DNA of 64,000 nt from Acidobacteriota bacterium. GTDB taxonomy: Bacteria > Acidobacteriota > Terriglobia > Terriglobales > Acidobacteriaceae. Made by a program: the position numbers and the translations under genes. This document shows positions 26,101 through 36,000 of the stretch, in pieces. How positions within the stretch are numbered: position 1 is the stretch's first letter; each line of letters opens with the position of its first letter. Under the pieces are notes generated by a model. That model had not been told where the DNA came from. It ran no database searches and worked only from the letters and a program-made list of their open reading frames with translations. Location of the stretch: contig QIAU01000122.1 of NCBI GenBank assembly GCA_003225055.1, positions 1-64,000 of the forward strand. The letters are read 5' to 3'.

Positions 26101-27112
26101 AGGCTGCATCGCTCCTGCGGCGCCCCTCGTAATTGGCGTAGAAGTAGGATTTCCAGATGTCGGATAGGACGTGGCCGCCGAAGCTGAAGCCAAAACGGTT
26201 GTCCACGATGTTGGGCCTCGCCCGGCCGATGCGATTGGCGTCCCAGCGATTGGCGTTCAACACCGCCCCGCGGTAGTACTCGTAGAGCGAGCCGTGGTAT
26301 GCGTCCGTGCCGCGTTTGGTGACCAGCACCACATGCGCCCCGCCCCCCAGGCTCAGCGGACCGCTGGGGTTATTGGTCTCCAGGTTGAACTCCTGGATGC
26401 TTTCGACCGGCGTCGGAATGGAGCCTTCCGGGCTCCCGCTGAAGGCCTTCCAGTAATCGGTGTTTCCGGAAGTCGGGTTGGTGATCTCCCCGCCATCGAG
26501 CAGAAAAGAATTCTGGTCGCTGCGCGCGCCCGCCACCTGGCCGCCGAAGCGGCTGGCCTGCGAGGTGGAGGTGGATTGCTGCGGCATGGCGAGCGGTTGC
26601 AGCAGCAGCAGGCTAGTGGTGCTGCGGTCAATTGTCGGCAAGGCGAGAAGCTCGTCGCTGTGCACGGTGTTTCCCACGGTGGAATCCAGCGTCTGCAGGT
26701 CGGCGCCGGGCGTGGAGCGCACCTCGATTATTTCAGCGGCTTTTCCAAGCTTCAGGTCGATATTGATGGTGGAGCTCTTGCCCACCTCAACCGTCAGCGA
26801 TGACACAACCGCCTGCGCGAACCCGGCGGCAATTGCTGTGACGGAGTAGATGCCGGGTGTGACTTGTGAAAAAGTATATTGGCCCGCTCGGTCGGTCGTA
26901 GTAACACGCACCGAGCCCGTGGCAGTGTCGCGAAGCTCGATCTTCGCCTGCGGGACGACCGCCCCGGATGGGTCTGTAAGCCGACCGAGCACCTGCCCAG
27001 TAGTCAAGGTTTGCGCAGTCGCGGCATACGCAAACGAAAAGAGGCATAACAAGACCACGACCGCATACTGAAAGGAGTCACGGGTCGCCGGTCCTTGCTT
27101 GAAAGTCCTCAT
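23156..27112 (-). CDS. Oar-like TonB-dependent receptor
   Basis: A 1318-residue outer-membrane receptor. Signal peptide about 1-34 (ends ATAQ), carboxypeptidase-regulatory domain about 38-115 (GQVLGRLTDPSGAVVPQAKI), plug about 140-270 (LLALPTIDRSTTSLLLLQPL, FLLDGGEITNP), then a long barrel ending LGLRFDF. The frame is open to 27202, but the ATG at 27112 is preceded by AAGGGGGATGCG and starts a good signal peptide. It is a single-gene unit, divergent from the amidohydrolase region. A palindrome in its upstream region may be an operator. Confidence 0.92.
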   Translation of the reverse strand: MRTFKQGPATRDSFQYAVVVLLCLFSFAYAATAQTLTTGQVLGRLTDPSGAVVPQAKIELRDTATGSVRVTTTDRAGQYTFSQVTPGIYSVTAIAAGFAQAVVSSLTVEVGKSSTINIDLKLGKAAEIIEVRSTPGADLQTLDSTVGNTVHSDELLALPTIDRSTTSLLLLQPLAMPQQSTSTSQASRFGGQVAGARSDQNSFLLDGGEITNPTSGNTDYWKAFSGSPEGSIPTPVESIQEFNLETNNPSGPLSLGGGAHVVLVTKRGTDAYHGSLYEYYRGAVLNANRWDANRIGRARPNIVDNRFGFSFGGHVLSDIWKSYFYANYEGRRRSDAAFITRLVPTSTMRQGILRFKDNARNTVSYFLQPGNVSSLCDTTGTASCDPRSKGLAPAISQLWALMPPGNDTTQGDGLNTIGFSGFGKFPLNTNLGVIRLDHTFNPKLQWTVSYRHYTEYAGIARQEDIGGIVGNDVRGVPKILSTIPRQPRYLVTGVTSNFTQYLTNDVHLSWLRDYWQWIDLPPFAQLPSITPAALVPGGDNVSTQLVPVNIDTQGSRTRMWNSHGLDLRDDASWLRGKHLLHFGGSFKHTWAYFQRDDGQQNNQKTLQYFLGTVSNLGGLTVPASSRPPTCSATVTTNCLPSSQTENWNNLYAQVLGLVDGASILRARNAGLSLLPDGTDLSETVRYNQATLYAQDTWRLGSTFTLTYGLAWEASIPPVEDNGKFMMTADSSGNLIFPRAYLEQRRQAALAGQVFNPPVGFVPIGKTGRKYPFDFVKGNFSPRVSAAYQPNSQSGVLGTILGRGKTVFRGGYWHFYDRLNGVQTAIDPLQAVGFGQALLCQGPGLNAATTRDCRGSGGVNPSNAFRIGIDGSTITLPPLASTLSTPVVPGTGGSVPPPGATIPFVPNSFLQDPQWRPGSHDQWDFTIQREVGNGRIEVGYVGHNAHNIYMGIDLNQVPFFMLAGGQTFAQAFDAVALALKAGSTVPPQAFFETALAGNAKFCGSSFTSCTAGVVKSFSSAFTNQQVRNVFNGIQSAFKLGPATQAATQFTNFFYWSSLARSSYNAGFVSYRVRAYHGLTLDANLSYGHSLDNTGVNQDTDRAFTNSYNPDYDYGTSVFDRKFVFTVLGVWQVPFHSQTGWVNRVVGGWQLAPIISTNSGLPLRVLDGSGQEFGQTSLGEVSEAIRTGSGSAGAGRHNVTTTAGCGSSANPATGGTGLNIFADPGAVCALFRPIRLSTDATSRGGTLRGLGSWNVDVSFVKKIQLTEKTKLTFSSEFFNLFNHVNFLDPTVSLQSPQTFGVITTQANDPRQVQLGLRFDF

Positions 27113-27624
27113 CGCATCCCCCTTTGCCACGCCAGTCGCAGGATGTCCGGGAATGCCTGTCTGCGAAATGAGGCATGGAACTTGTCGCAGTCGTAGTCTC
27201 ACAAGGGAGAGCGCAGCCTCGGTTGCTCAGCGGTCGCCGATCAGCGGATCGGTTGGTTAGAGGCAGGCCTCCCCATACTGGCCGGTTTGATGGCCCATTA
27301 CTATACACTCGGAGTGCTTTCCGGGTGTCAATTCCGCCATCTTTCGTGATCCGCCACAGGACCAAAAACCTCGATAGCGTCCAACTGGGCGTGTCGACTA
27401 TCGGAGGTAATTGTGCGGCCTACTCTTCCAAGGCGAGGGCAGCCCTCAGGGCTGATGGGTGCCGCCGCCATAAAATAAAATAGGTCCCAATAATTGAGCT
27501 TTGAAAGACGGTTCACAAACGGTGAAGCGCAGAAGTTAACTTCCGCAAACTAATCGGGTTATGCGAAAAACTCGCGGGCGGTCACAAAGCTGTACTTTGT
27601 CTACGTGCTATGGATCCCACAGTG
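27113..27624. other. Upstream region of the TonB receptor; no gene seen
   Basis: The 512 bases between the receptor start and the end of the amidohydrolase gene carry no supportable coding sequence. On the minus strand TTGACA occurs at 27331-27326, followed by the 11-base palindrome CACTCCGAGTG (27306-27316) and a TATAGT box, a plausible promoter with an operator, although the spacing between the boxes (20 bases) is longer than ideal. Confidence 0.35.
27306..27316. promoter_or_regulatory. Palindrome in the presumed promoter of the TonB receptor
   Basis: CACTCGGAGTG is a perfect inverted repeat around one central base. It sits between TTGACA and TATAGT boxes on the minus strand about 200 bases before the receptor's ATG. 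An operator role is inference from position. Confidence 0.3.
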
Positions 27625-29001
27625 TCATTCAGAGTCCGCCAGGCCGTACAATTTCCTGGCGTTGCCATTGAGGACCATCCGGGCGATTTCCAGAGCGCGC
27701 CCGCGTGTAATCTCGCCATCCCGGGCCATTCCCGAGAGTGCGACGGCAAGCGAATCGCGAACGCGGCGGCTGGTGATCCAGCCCACGTCCTCCCAGCCAA
27801 TCTCCACGCTGGCGGCGCCGGCTTCGCTGCCGATGGGCTCATCGGCTCCGTAAAGGTCCGTGCCGAACAGGACCTTCTCCGGGGCGAACTCCAGCCATTG
27901 CCGCAGCACTGGAGCGAACGCGTCCACAGAGAGCAGCCAGCTTTGCTCGGACGTGTCGGTATAGACGTTCGGCTTAGTGAGCAGACTTGCCATTTCCCGT
28001 GACCAGGGCCAGCCACCGTGAAGGAGGACGAAGGTGGTCTTGCGCAGGTCTGAATCGTCAAGCAGCGCTTCGAGCAGTAGCGGATTTGCACCTGCTAGCT
28101 TGAAGTAGCTGCCGCAACCAAAACCAGTATGGAAGTGAAGTGCGAGCCCCAGCCGGCCGCCTTCCCGCGCCAGGTATTTCAAGAGGTAGTCCTGCAGCCC
28201 TTCATAGGCCTGTGTGTCGGCGGCGGTCAGCGGCCGCGAGCGAAGCGAGGCATACGCGCGCGCGGCGGACGCCGCGTCTATGCTACGAACCTCCAGGCTA
28301 CGGAGATAAGCCATCTCGAATTTAATGGCGACAGCCCCTGCCTCCTTTTGCCGCTCCAGAGTCGGGGTTACAACTGTTTTCAAATACTCGTCGAGGGTGG
28401 CGGGAAGGGTGCGCAATCCCAGTTCCTTCACATAGCGCGTCAACAGCGCTTCTTCGCGCTCGAAGAAGAAACGACGGTCCGAGTTTTCGGCCTTGAGCGC
28501 GTCATTGTTCAGCGGATACATCAGCGCATCGTCGTAGGGCACCCAGCGAAAGCGGGGCGGGGCGAGACCGAGACCCATGGCAATGCGGTTGGCGAACATA
28601 ATTTCGATATTGAGCTGGTCGAGCACCCAGAGGGGGAAATGATCGCCCTCGCGTTGACGCACTTCGTGCTTTGTCCTGGCGAGTTGCGCTAGGTGCTCGG
28701 GTAGACGGTCGCGAAATGGATACCCGTACAGGGCGCGCCAGGCAGTGAACAATTCCGGGATGTCGCTGCGCGCCATGGCCGGCGTCAAGGCCGGCTCCTT
28801 CTCCGGGCAGGGCAGCGCGTCAGATTCCGTATCTTTTTCGCCGTCAGCTTTTACCTTCTCCACGTGTGTGTGGTTATCAACGGCGGAGAGCTTGTCGATC
28901 TCGGCCAGCAGCTGCAGATCGGCTGGCGCAGAACTCTGCGCCGATGCCAGCGCTGCGAGCAACAACAGGAGCCAGAAGACACCAGCTTTCATAGCGGGCA
29001 T
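27625..29001 (-). CDS. Secreted amidohydrolase-family protein
   Basis: A 458-residue metal-dependent hydrolase of the amidohydrolase-2 type. Signal peptide about 1-21 (ALASAQ). Metal-site residues visible are HTH in VDNHTHVEK (about 43-45), HFHTGFG near 290, the histidine in LLHGGWPWSRE, and the aspartate in LFGTDLYG near 385. The substrate is not predictable; related proteins include decarboxylases and peptide or lactone hydrolases. The ATG at 29001 or the one at 28992 may be used; neither has a strong ribosome site. It stands alone on this strand. Confidence 0.8.
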   Translation of the reverse strand: MPAMKAGVFWLLLLLAALASAQSSAPADLQLLAEIDKLSAVDNHTHVEKVKADGEKDTESDALPCPEKEPALTPAMARSDIPELFTAWRALYGYPFRDRLPEHLAQLARTKHEVRQREGDHFPLWVLDQLNIEIMFANRIAMGLGLAPPRFRWVPYDDALMYPLNNDALKAENSDRRFFFEREEALLTRYVKELGLRTLPATLDEYLKTVVTPTLERQKEAGAVAIKFEMAYLRSLEVRSIDAASAARAYASLRSRPLTAADTQAYEGLQDYLLKYLAREGGRLGLALHFHTGFGCGSYFKLAGANPLLLEALLDDSDLRKTTFVLLHGGWPWSREMASLLTKPNVYTDTSEQSWLLSVDAFAPVLRQWLEFAPEKVLFGTDLYGADEPIGSEAGAASVEIGWEDVGWITSRRVRDSLAVALSGMARDGEITRGRALEIARMVLNGNARKLYGLADSE

Positions 29002-29090
29002 TCTAAATCGATGCTGCGATTAACGTACAAACCGACTGGGAGTCACCTGGTCTGAACCTGAGGTTCTTACGGACATCACGGGCGGTCACC

Positions 29091-29648
29091 TTGCTCACGC
29101 ATCCTCGTAAGCGTATTCCAGAGCCGTGGTTTTCGTTCCTACGTGAACTCGATTCGTCAGTGCAGGAAGAAGTTCGGTTGGATTGCATGGGCGGATTCGT
29201 TGTCACAATGGTGTACGGGTTCTCGCCGGCAACTGCGGATCTAGATGTCCTTGAGATTACCCCAGCAGGGGTAAGACGATCCATGCTTGAGCTTGGCATG
29301 CAGGGTGGCCCTCTTTACAAGAAATACAAGATCTACCTTGATCATGTCAGCGTGACTCGTGTGCCGGAAAACTACGAAGATCGCCTCACGGAGATATTTC
29401 CCAACACCTTCAAACATCTCCGTCTCTTGGCCCTTGATCCCTACGACCTGGCGTTGTCAAAGCTGGAACGGAATATCCAACGGGACCGCGACGATGTAAA
29501 GCACCTGGCGAAGACTGTTCCATTCGATCTTGAAGTGCTGAAGGAGCGATATCAGAAAGACCTGCGTTGGCAGCTGCGCAACCCCGAACACGAGGACCTC
29601 ACCCTCCGATTGTGGATTGACGCGATAGCGGAAGAACGATCGCAATAG
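29091..29648 (+). CDS. DUF6036-like nucleotidyltransferase-fold protein
   Basis: A 185-residue protein. The segment LDCMGGFVVTMVYGFSPATADLDVLEI (two halves, about 32-58) matches the strand-turn and D-x-D of MNT/AbiEii-type nucleotidyltransferases grouped as DUF6036, and DPYDLALSKLERNIQRDRDD follows near 120, as in that family. These are often solitary antitoxin- or toxin-like proteins in defence regions; activity here is unknown. The start is TTG at 29091, because no ATG precedes the conserved region; start confidence is low. It is divergent from the amidohydrolase gene and lies 1.3 kb before the Wadjet operon. Confidence 0.65.
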   Translation: MLTHPRKRIPEPWFSFLRELDSSVQEEVRLDCMGGFVVTMVYGFSPATADLDVLEITPAGVRRSMLELGMQGGPLYKKYKIYLDHVSVTRVPENYEDRLTEIFPNTFKHLRLLALDPYDLALSKLERNIQRDRDDVKHLAKTVPFDLEVLKERYQKDLRWQLRNPEHEDLTLRLWIDAIAEERSQ

Positions 29649-30983
29649 ATTGTTCGTAGCGCTCACAGACTGCTCCCAATCTGTCCTGAAAAATTCCCGG
29701 CTAGACCAGGTACACAGCTCGGACCGTCTGAGGAGAGTCGTGATCGCAGGTGAGCAGCCTGGGGAACTGGATGCGGAACATCACCGTGCCGCAAGGTGCT
29801 CTATCGGTTAATGTTAGAAGACTATCCTCAAGAGCCGGCACCCGCCAGGCTGGCAGAACGTCAAGGTTCCGGTCATGATGTCCATACGGTTCAGCGCCAT
29901 ACCGGCGAATGCAGCCTGGCGACGCGATTCGTGATCTGGTCCATAACACGGCGTCATCCTTTAATGAGCTGGTCCACGGCTTCGGAAAGAGGAGCGTTGT
30001 GTGCTCCGGCGTGTCACACGACGGCTTTTAGGTAGTCCAGTGGTGACCAGAAAGGGATACGAATTGTTGTTCGCCCGCGTCGCCCGCTCTCTGGATACCG
30101 GCGCTGGGTTGGGTGCTGGTGCAAAGAATCCTGCCTCTTGGAGCGGACCAAAGAAGTGCGGGTAATCGTCGCGCTGAAGGAGAAGTGGAAGCCCTTGCGT
30201 GCGAGTTCGTCTTCATCATGGTGATGAAGGATTGCTGTTTTGCGGTCAGAGTGCTCATGCGAGGGCTCCGCCTCGCGTGCGAGGTCTTCAAGCACCTGCC
30301 CTGCATGCAGCACGAGTAGCGCCGCCGCGGGCCATTCGTTTGTGCAAAATCTTCCAGGATGTCGAGCAGTTGGTCCCGACCTTTTCGTGGCGTAGGAACG
30401 GGATGAGGTGCATGCCGCATTCGTGCAAGTAGTAGGTTTCCAAGCCGTGGGAGGCCGCAAAAGTTTGCCGGGCGGCAGATGTGATGAGGCCATATCTGGA
30501 GTCGCCACGTTGAACAAGCGCGGTGAACATGGCCGCCTCGGTTCGCCAGAAGCTCAAGAATCTGGCGCGCTGAATTTCAGTGCGGCCTCATGAGTGGCCA
30601 CAGCTTAGACCGCCATAGGCGTGAAGCGGTCTGGCCCAAGCAGTCGAGTTAAGGATTTGGGGGATTTTGATCTGTGTCCCAAGACGTGCCATAAGAACCG
30701 ATGGACTCCCCCTTGGATGTGGGACTCGATTGGAGCGTACTTGGCCTCTGCAGAACTGCGGACATTCTGACGGCGATGCTCTTACGCGAGCCGGTTCTTG
30801 CTGGAGCTGGCAGGGATTGACCCCTAGCTTTGGGCATTCCGGCCGCCAGTCTTGGCCAGGGGCACGGCTTTAAAAAATGCCGTGCAAATCTCTTCAAATG
30901 ATTTGGCTTGCCGAAATGCTCCCAGCGCCTCCACAATCGATACCCATGTAGCCTGCGAGATGAGCTTCGCGAAAGGCGGATGA
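29649..30983. other. Long stretch without a recognisable gene, left of the Wadjet operon
   Basis: About 1.3 kb in which no frame on either strand shows a family motif together with a ribosome site. The longest minus-strand frames (around 30014-30557) are rich in His, Arg and Ser and change character between frames, as expected of decayed coding DNA. One fragment, ETYYLHECGMHLIPFLRHEK, looks protein-like but I do not recognise it. The right end must hold the promoter for jetA. Confidence 0.45.
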
Positions 30984-32435
30984 GTGCTCAACTATGCGAC
31001 TCTCGAATTGATGCGCCAGAATCATCCGGCGTTGCGGCTGCTCCGCTCGGATCACGCGCCGCTGGTGGCAAGCTTTCTACATCGGGTCTTCATCGCGCCG
31101 AATGTGCGCTCTATGGCGCAGGCAGATTTGGCTGAGGAGCTGGAGGACGAACTGTTTGGCTTGCGGGAAGCGGTAGGGGGAGACTGCTTTCCCAAGTCTG
31201 CATTGGAGTATCTCAACGATTGGGCCGCCCCTGATCGTGGGTGGCTACGCAAGTTTTATCGCCAGGATTCCGATGAGCCTTATTTCGATCTCACCGCGTC
31301 GACCGAGAAGGCGATTGTTTGGCTCACGACACTCAGCGAGCGCAGTTTCGTTGGTACCGAATCGCGTTTGCTCACTGTGTTTGAACTGCTCAAACAGATG
31401 GCCGAGGGCAGCGAAACCGATCCACAAGCACGCCTCGCAGAACTGCAGAAGCGCCGCACGGAAATCGATGCCGAAATTGAGCGAATTCTGGCAGGAGACA
31501 TCCGCATCCTGGACGACACCGGCCTTAGGGACCGCTTCCTGCAGTTTATTCAACTGGCGCGCGATTTGCTGGCGGATTTTCGCGAAGTGGAGAGCAACTT
31601 TCGAAAGCTGGATCGGACAGTGCGGGAACGCATTGCGCTGTGGGAGGGCTCGAAGGCCGCTCTGCTGGAGGAAATCATGGGTGAACGCGATGCGATTGCC
31701 GAATCCGATGAAGGCAAGAGCTTCCGGGCGTTCTGGGACTTCCTCATGTCGAGTCGTCGGCAGGAAGAACTCACGGTTCTCCTTGAGCGAGTGTTGAAGC
31801 TGTCAGCGGTCTGTGAGCTAAAACCTGACGCGCGCATCCGCCGGGTACATTATGATTGGCTCGACGCGGGCGAGCACACACAGCGAACCGTGGCGGAGCT
31901 GAGCAAACAGCTGCGGCGATTCCTGGATGACCAGGCGTGGCTCGAGAACCGGCGCATTATGGACATCCTGCACAGTATCGAGGCGAAAGCCCTGGCCCTG
32001 CGGGAGTCAACGCCGGCAGGTGAGGTGATGACGATTTCCGATATTGCCGCCGATATCGAGTTGCCGATGGAACGTCCTCTCTATGTTCCAACGACCAAGC
32101 CCCGTATCCTCGACTTCGACCTTGAATCGGACAATTCAGACGTGGATGCGACCGCCCTCTTCCGCCAAGTCGTCATTGACAAAGCGGCATTAGCAACCAA
32201 CATCCGGCAAGCTTTGCAGACCCGTTCTCAAGTTACCTTGACCGAGCTGTGCGGCATGTATCCGCTCCGGCATGGCCTCTCAGAACTCATTGCGTACTTG
32301 CAGCTTTCCAGCGACGTCTTCAAGAGCGCGGTGGACGAGACGTGCAGCGAAATCATCGTTTGGGAAAGCGCGGGAATGGACGGACAGAACTGCGTGAAAC
32401 GGGCGCGTGTGCCACGCGTCATTTTTGTGAGGTGA
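30984..32435 (+). CDS. jetA: Wadjet JetA (DUF3375), kleisin-like subunit
   Basis: A 483-residue DUF3375 protein, the kleisin-type subunit of type I Wadjet, a condensin-related complex that recognises and cuts small circular DNA. The N-terminal winged-helix region (NHPALRLLRSDHAPLVASFL), the segment RKFYRQDSDEPYFDLTASTEKA and the long central helices (about 150-300) are typical. The start is GTG at 30984, preceded by AAGGCGG at good distance. It is the first gene of a four-gene operon (jetABCD) with one base between its stop and the jetB start. Family membership is clear from motif order and operon context. Confidence 0.9.
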   Translation: MLNYATLELMRQNHPALRLLRSDHAPLVASFLHRVFIAPNVRSMAQADLAEELEDELFGLREAVGGDCFPKSALEYLNDWAAPDRGWLRKFYRQDSDEPYFDLTASTEKAIVWLTTLSERSFVGTESRLLTVFELLKQMAEGSETDPQARLAELQKRRTEIDAEIERILAGDIRILDDTGLRDRFLQFIQLARDLLADFREVESNFRKLDRTVRERIALWEGSKAALLEEIMGERDAIAESDEGKSFRAFWDFLMSSRRQEELTVLLERVLKLSAVCELKPDARIRRVHYDWLDAGEHTQRTVAELSKQLRRFLDDQAWLENRRIMDILHSIEAKALALRESTPAGEVMTISDIAADIELPMERPLYVPTTKPRILDFDLESDNSDVDATALFRQVVIDKAALATNIRQALQTRSQVTLTELCGMYPLRHGLSELIAYLQLSSDVFKSAVDETCSEIIVWESAGMDGQNCVKRARVPRVIFVR

Positions 32436-32436
32436 A

Positions 32437-33081
32437 ATGCCCGACGAACAGCGAGACATAGCGGCGCCGGGCAATGACCTTGCAGTTTTGATCATCTCTT
32501 TGCTAAAGGGTGCGGTTTATCAGGAGAGCGATTCTGCCCTATGGAATTTGTTACTGAATCTGCAGTCCAGGGTGCGCGACTACGTGGCCGTACTGGGTTT
32601 GGAACTGGTGCTAGATGAAGCGGAAGGGTACGCCTTCTTGCGATCCGGTGCGGAGTCCGACGAGGACACAGGACAGAAGCTCCCTCGACTAATTGCCAGA
32701 AGGCCCTTGTCGTTTCCGGTCAGCTTGCTGCTGGCGCTGCTGCGAAAAAAGCTGGCTGAATTCGATGCCGGCGGCGGAGATACGAGGCTGGTCCTAACCC
32801 GGGAGGAGATCGTCGAATTGGTTCGCGTATTTCTGCCCGAAAGCAGCAACGAAACCAGGATAATCGATCAGATCGAGGCGCTCGTGAACAAGATCGTCGA
32901 GCTTGGATTTCTGCGCCGGCTGAAGTCGAATGCGACCGGTGACAAGGGGAACTCGGTGTTCGAGGTGCGGCGCATTCTAAAAGCTTTCGTGGACGCGCAG
33001 TGGCTGGCTGATTTCGACGCGCGCCTGACCGCATATCAGGCGCAGCTCGCGATAGGAGCGGGAGACGCAGGCGATGCATGA
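32437..33081 (+). CDS. jetB: Wadjet JetB (DUF4194)
   Basis: A 214-residue DUF4194 protein, the KITE/MukE-like subunit that binds the JetA kleisin. Visible features are the N-terminal helix with VLIISLLKGAVYQESDSALW, the central PLSFPVSLLLALLRKKLAEF and TREEIVELVRVFLPE, and the winged-helix end with VFEVRRILKAFVDAQWL. The ribosome site GAGGTGA lies across the end of jetA. The stop overlaps the jetC start by eight bases, so translation is coupled. Confidence 0.88.
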   Translation: MPDEQRDIAAPGNDLAVLIISLLKGAVYQESDSALWNLLLNLQSRVRDYVAVLGLELVLDEAEGYAFLRSGAESDEDTGQKLPRLIARRPLSFPVSLLLALLRKKLAEFDAGGGDTRLVLTREEIVELVRVFLPESSNETRIIDQIEALVNKIVELGFLRRLKSNATGDKGNSVFEVRRILKAFVDAQWLADFDARLTAYQAQLAIGAGDAGDA

Positions 33082-36000
33082 GCGGCAGGCTTTGGAGCTA
33101 CCGGGCCTGGAGGATGAGCTGGCTGGAGCCCGCTTGCACCGTCTTGAACTGTTGAATTGGGGCACCTTCGACAGACAAGTTTGGAGGTTAACTCCAAATG
33201 GTAAGAACACGCTTCTTACCGGCGATATCGGCTCCGGTAAATCGACCCTGGTCGACGCCATAACGACCCTGCTGGTGCCGGCGCACCGGGTCGCCTACAA
33301 CAAGGCTGCCGGCGCTGACACCAGGGAGCGCACGCTCCGATCCTATGTGCTCGGGTATTACAAGTCTGAGCGAAGTGAAGTGACAGGTGTTTCCAAACCG
33401 GTACCCCTCCGCGACCACAACACCTACGCCGTGATTCTCGGCGTCTTTCGCAACCGCGGATACGAACAAACCGTCACACTTGCCCAGGTATTCTGGATCA
33501 CAGATCGCCAGGCGCAACCCGCACGCCTGTTTGTTTGCGCAGAGCGCGACCTGTCGATCGCGCAGGATTTCGCACATTTTGACGCGGACATTGGGCAGCT
33601 TCGGAAAAAGCTGCGTGGGCTAGGGGCAGAGATATTCGACAGCTTTCCGCCCTACGGCGCTTGGCTTCGCCGCCGCTTTGGAATCGAGAACGACCAGGCC
33701 CTAGAGTTGTTCCACCAGACCGTGTCGATGAAATCGGTAGGCAATCTGACCGATTTCGTGCGCGCCCACATGCTGGAGCCCTTCGACGTGGCACCGCGCA
33801 TCACGGCCCTGATCGCCCATTTCGATGATCTGAACCGCGCGCATGAATCGGTGTTGAAGGCCAAACGGCAGATCGAGCTGCTCTCTCCACTGGTGAGCGA
33901 TTGGGAGCGGCACTCTACCCTGTCGTCAGAAATCGACGAGCTCCGCGCATCCCGAGAGGCTATTCGGCCTTACTTCGCAAGCTTGAAGCTGGGTTTGCTC
34001 GATAAGCGCATCATCAACCTGACGGAAGAATGGGAACGGCAGAATGCCAACGTGGCGCGCGTGGAAGAGCGCTGTGAGGCACTGCGCGAGGAGCAACACA
34101 AGATAACCAGGAATATTGCCGAGAACGGCGGAGATCGGCTGGAATGGCTAGCCGGAGAGATCGCCAGGAAAGAAGAGGAGCGCAAAAAACGGGATGGCAA
34201 ATCGCAGCGTTACGCCGAACTGGCGCGCAGCGTCGGTGAACCCCCAGCTTCTGATGAGCCCGGGTTCCTTGGACAACGGCGACATTTCTCCACGCTGGCG
34301 GAGACGGCCCGGACGCGCGAGACGGATCTGCAGAACCAAGTCACCGAGCACGCCGTGAGCTTGCGCCAGGGCCGGCAGGATCACGAGAGGTTGTGCGCTG
34401 AGATCACCGTTCTTCGCTCTCGTCAGAGCAATATGCCCCCGGAACAGATTGAACTGCGCGACAGATTGTGCGAGGCCCTCAGTCTGCGAGAACCAGATGT
34501 GCCTTTTGCAGGAGAACTGCTGCAGGTCCGTGACGACGAACGCGACTGGGAAGGCGCGGCGGAACGGCTGTTGCGCAGCTTTGGTTTGTCCCTCCTGGTT
34601 CCGGATGAGCAGTATTCCAGGGTCGCAGATTGGGTCGATCGGACGCACCTCAGAGGGCGGCTTGTTTACTTCCGCCTCCGCCCGGTCCCCCGCGCAGATC
34701 TGGCCAACCTCCACCGTGACTCGCTCGTTCGCAAATTGGCGATCAAGCCCGATTCGCCTCTGTACACCTGGCTCGAACGCGAGTTGGCCAATCGCTTCGA
34801 CGTGGCCTGTTGCATGACGCAAGAGCAATTTCGACGCGAGGCGCGGGCCATTACCCGAGCGGGCCAAATCAAGGCGCCTGGGGAACGTCATGAGAAGGAT
34901 GATCGTTTTCGACTGGATGATCGGAGCCGTTACGTGCTGGGTTGGACGAACGCGGCAAAGATCGCGGCGCTCGAGGCCAAGCGAAAGCAACTGGATTCAG
35001 AACTCGGTGAACTCGCCGCTTTGATGAGCAAGATTCAGGCCGAGCAGAGCGGCATTAAGGAGTGCCTTACCGCACTATCGAAACTGGACGAATACAGGGA
35101 ATTCCGCGAACTCGATTGGCGGTCGCTGGCCGCCGAGGTGGCGCAGCTTAAGGCTGAAAAGCAGAAGCTGGAGTCCGCATCGGATGTGCTCAAGCAACTG
35201 GTCGAGCGCCTCAACCAGATCACCTCCGATTTGAAAACGATGCAGGCCGAACTGGAACAGCAGAAGGATAAACGCTCGAAGACCGAGCAGCGGCGGATGG
35301 ATGCTGAGGTCCTGCGGACTCAGGCGCAAGCCGTGATTGCACAAGCGATCGGCCCAAACCAGTCCATGGCGATTGAGAAGCTCGACAGCGTTCGCACCGC
35401 GGCTTTAGGTGAGCATCAGTTGACAGTGGAGTCCTGTGACAATCGTGAGCGTGACATGCGCGAATGGATGCAGGCCAAGATTGACGCAGAGGACGTTAAA
35501 CTCAAACGCCTGCGCGACAAGCTCATTCAGGCGATGATGGCATACAAGGACCAGTTCAAGTTAGAAACCGCGGATGTCGACGCCAGTATTGAGGCCGGTT
35601 TCGAATACCGCAACATGCTGCACAATTTGCAAGCCGACGATCTGCCCCGCTTCGAAGCGAAGTTCAAGGAACTGCTGAATGAGAATACCATCCGCGAGGT
35701 AGCCAATTTTCAGTCGCAGCTCGCTCGCGAGCGGGAGACCATCAAGGAACGCATCGCCCATATCAACGGATCGCTCACTCAGATCGATTACAATCCCGGC
35801 CGCTACATCGCATTGGAAGCGCAGCTGACCGGCGATCCGGAGATACGCGATTTTCAGACCGAATTGCGCTCCTGCACCGAGGGAGCATTGACTGGCTCGG
35901 AGGATGCCCAATACTCGGAAGCCAAGTTTCTGCAGGTCAAGCGCATCGTCGAGCGCTTTCGCGGGCGCGAGGGACTGTCGGAGCTGGATCGCCGCTGGGT

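Noticed and set aside
29701-29949. Possible PIN-like or toxin fragment
   Set aside because: Short stretches such as RLLTCDHDSP look suggestive, but the flanking acidic motifs of PIN domains are missing.
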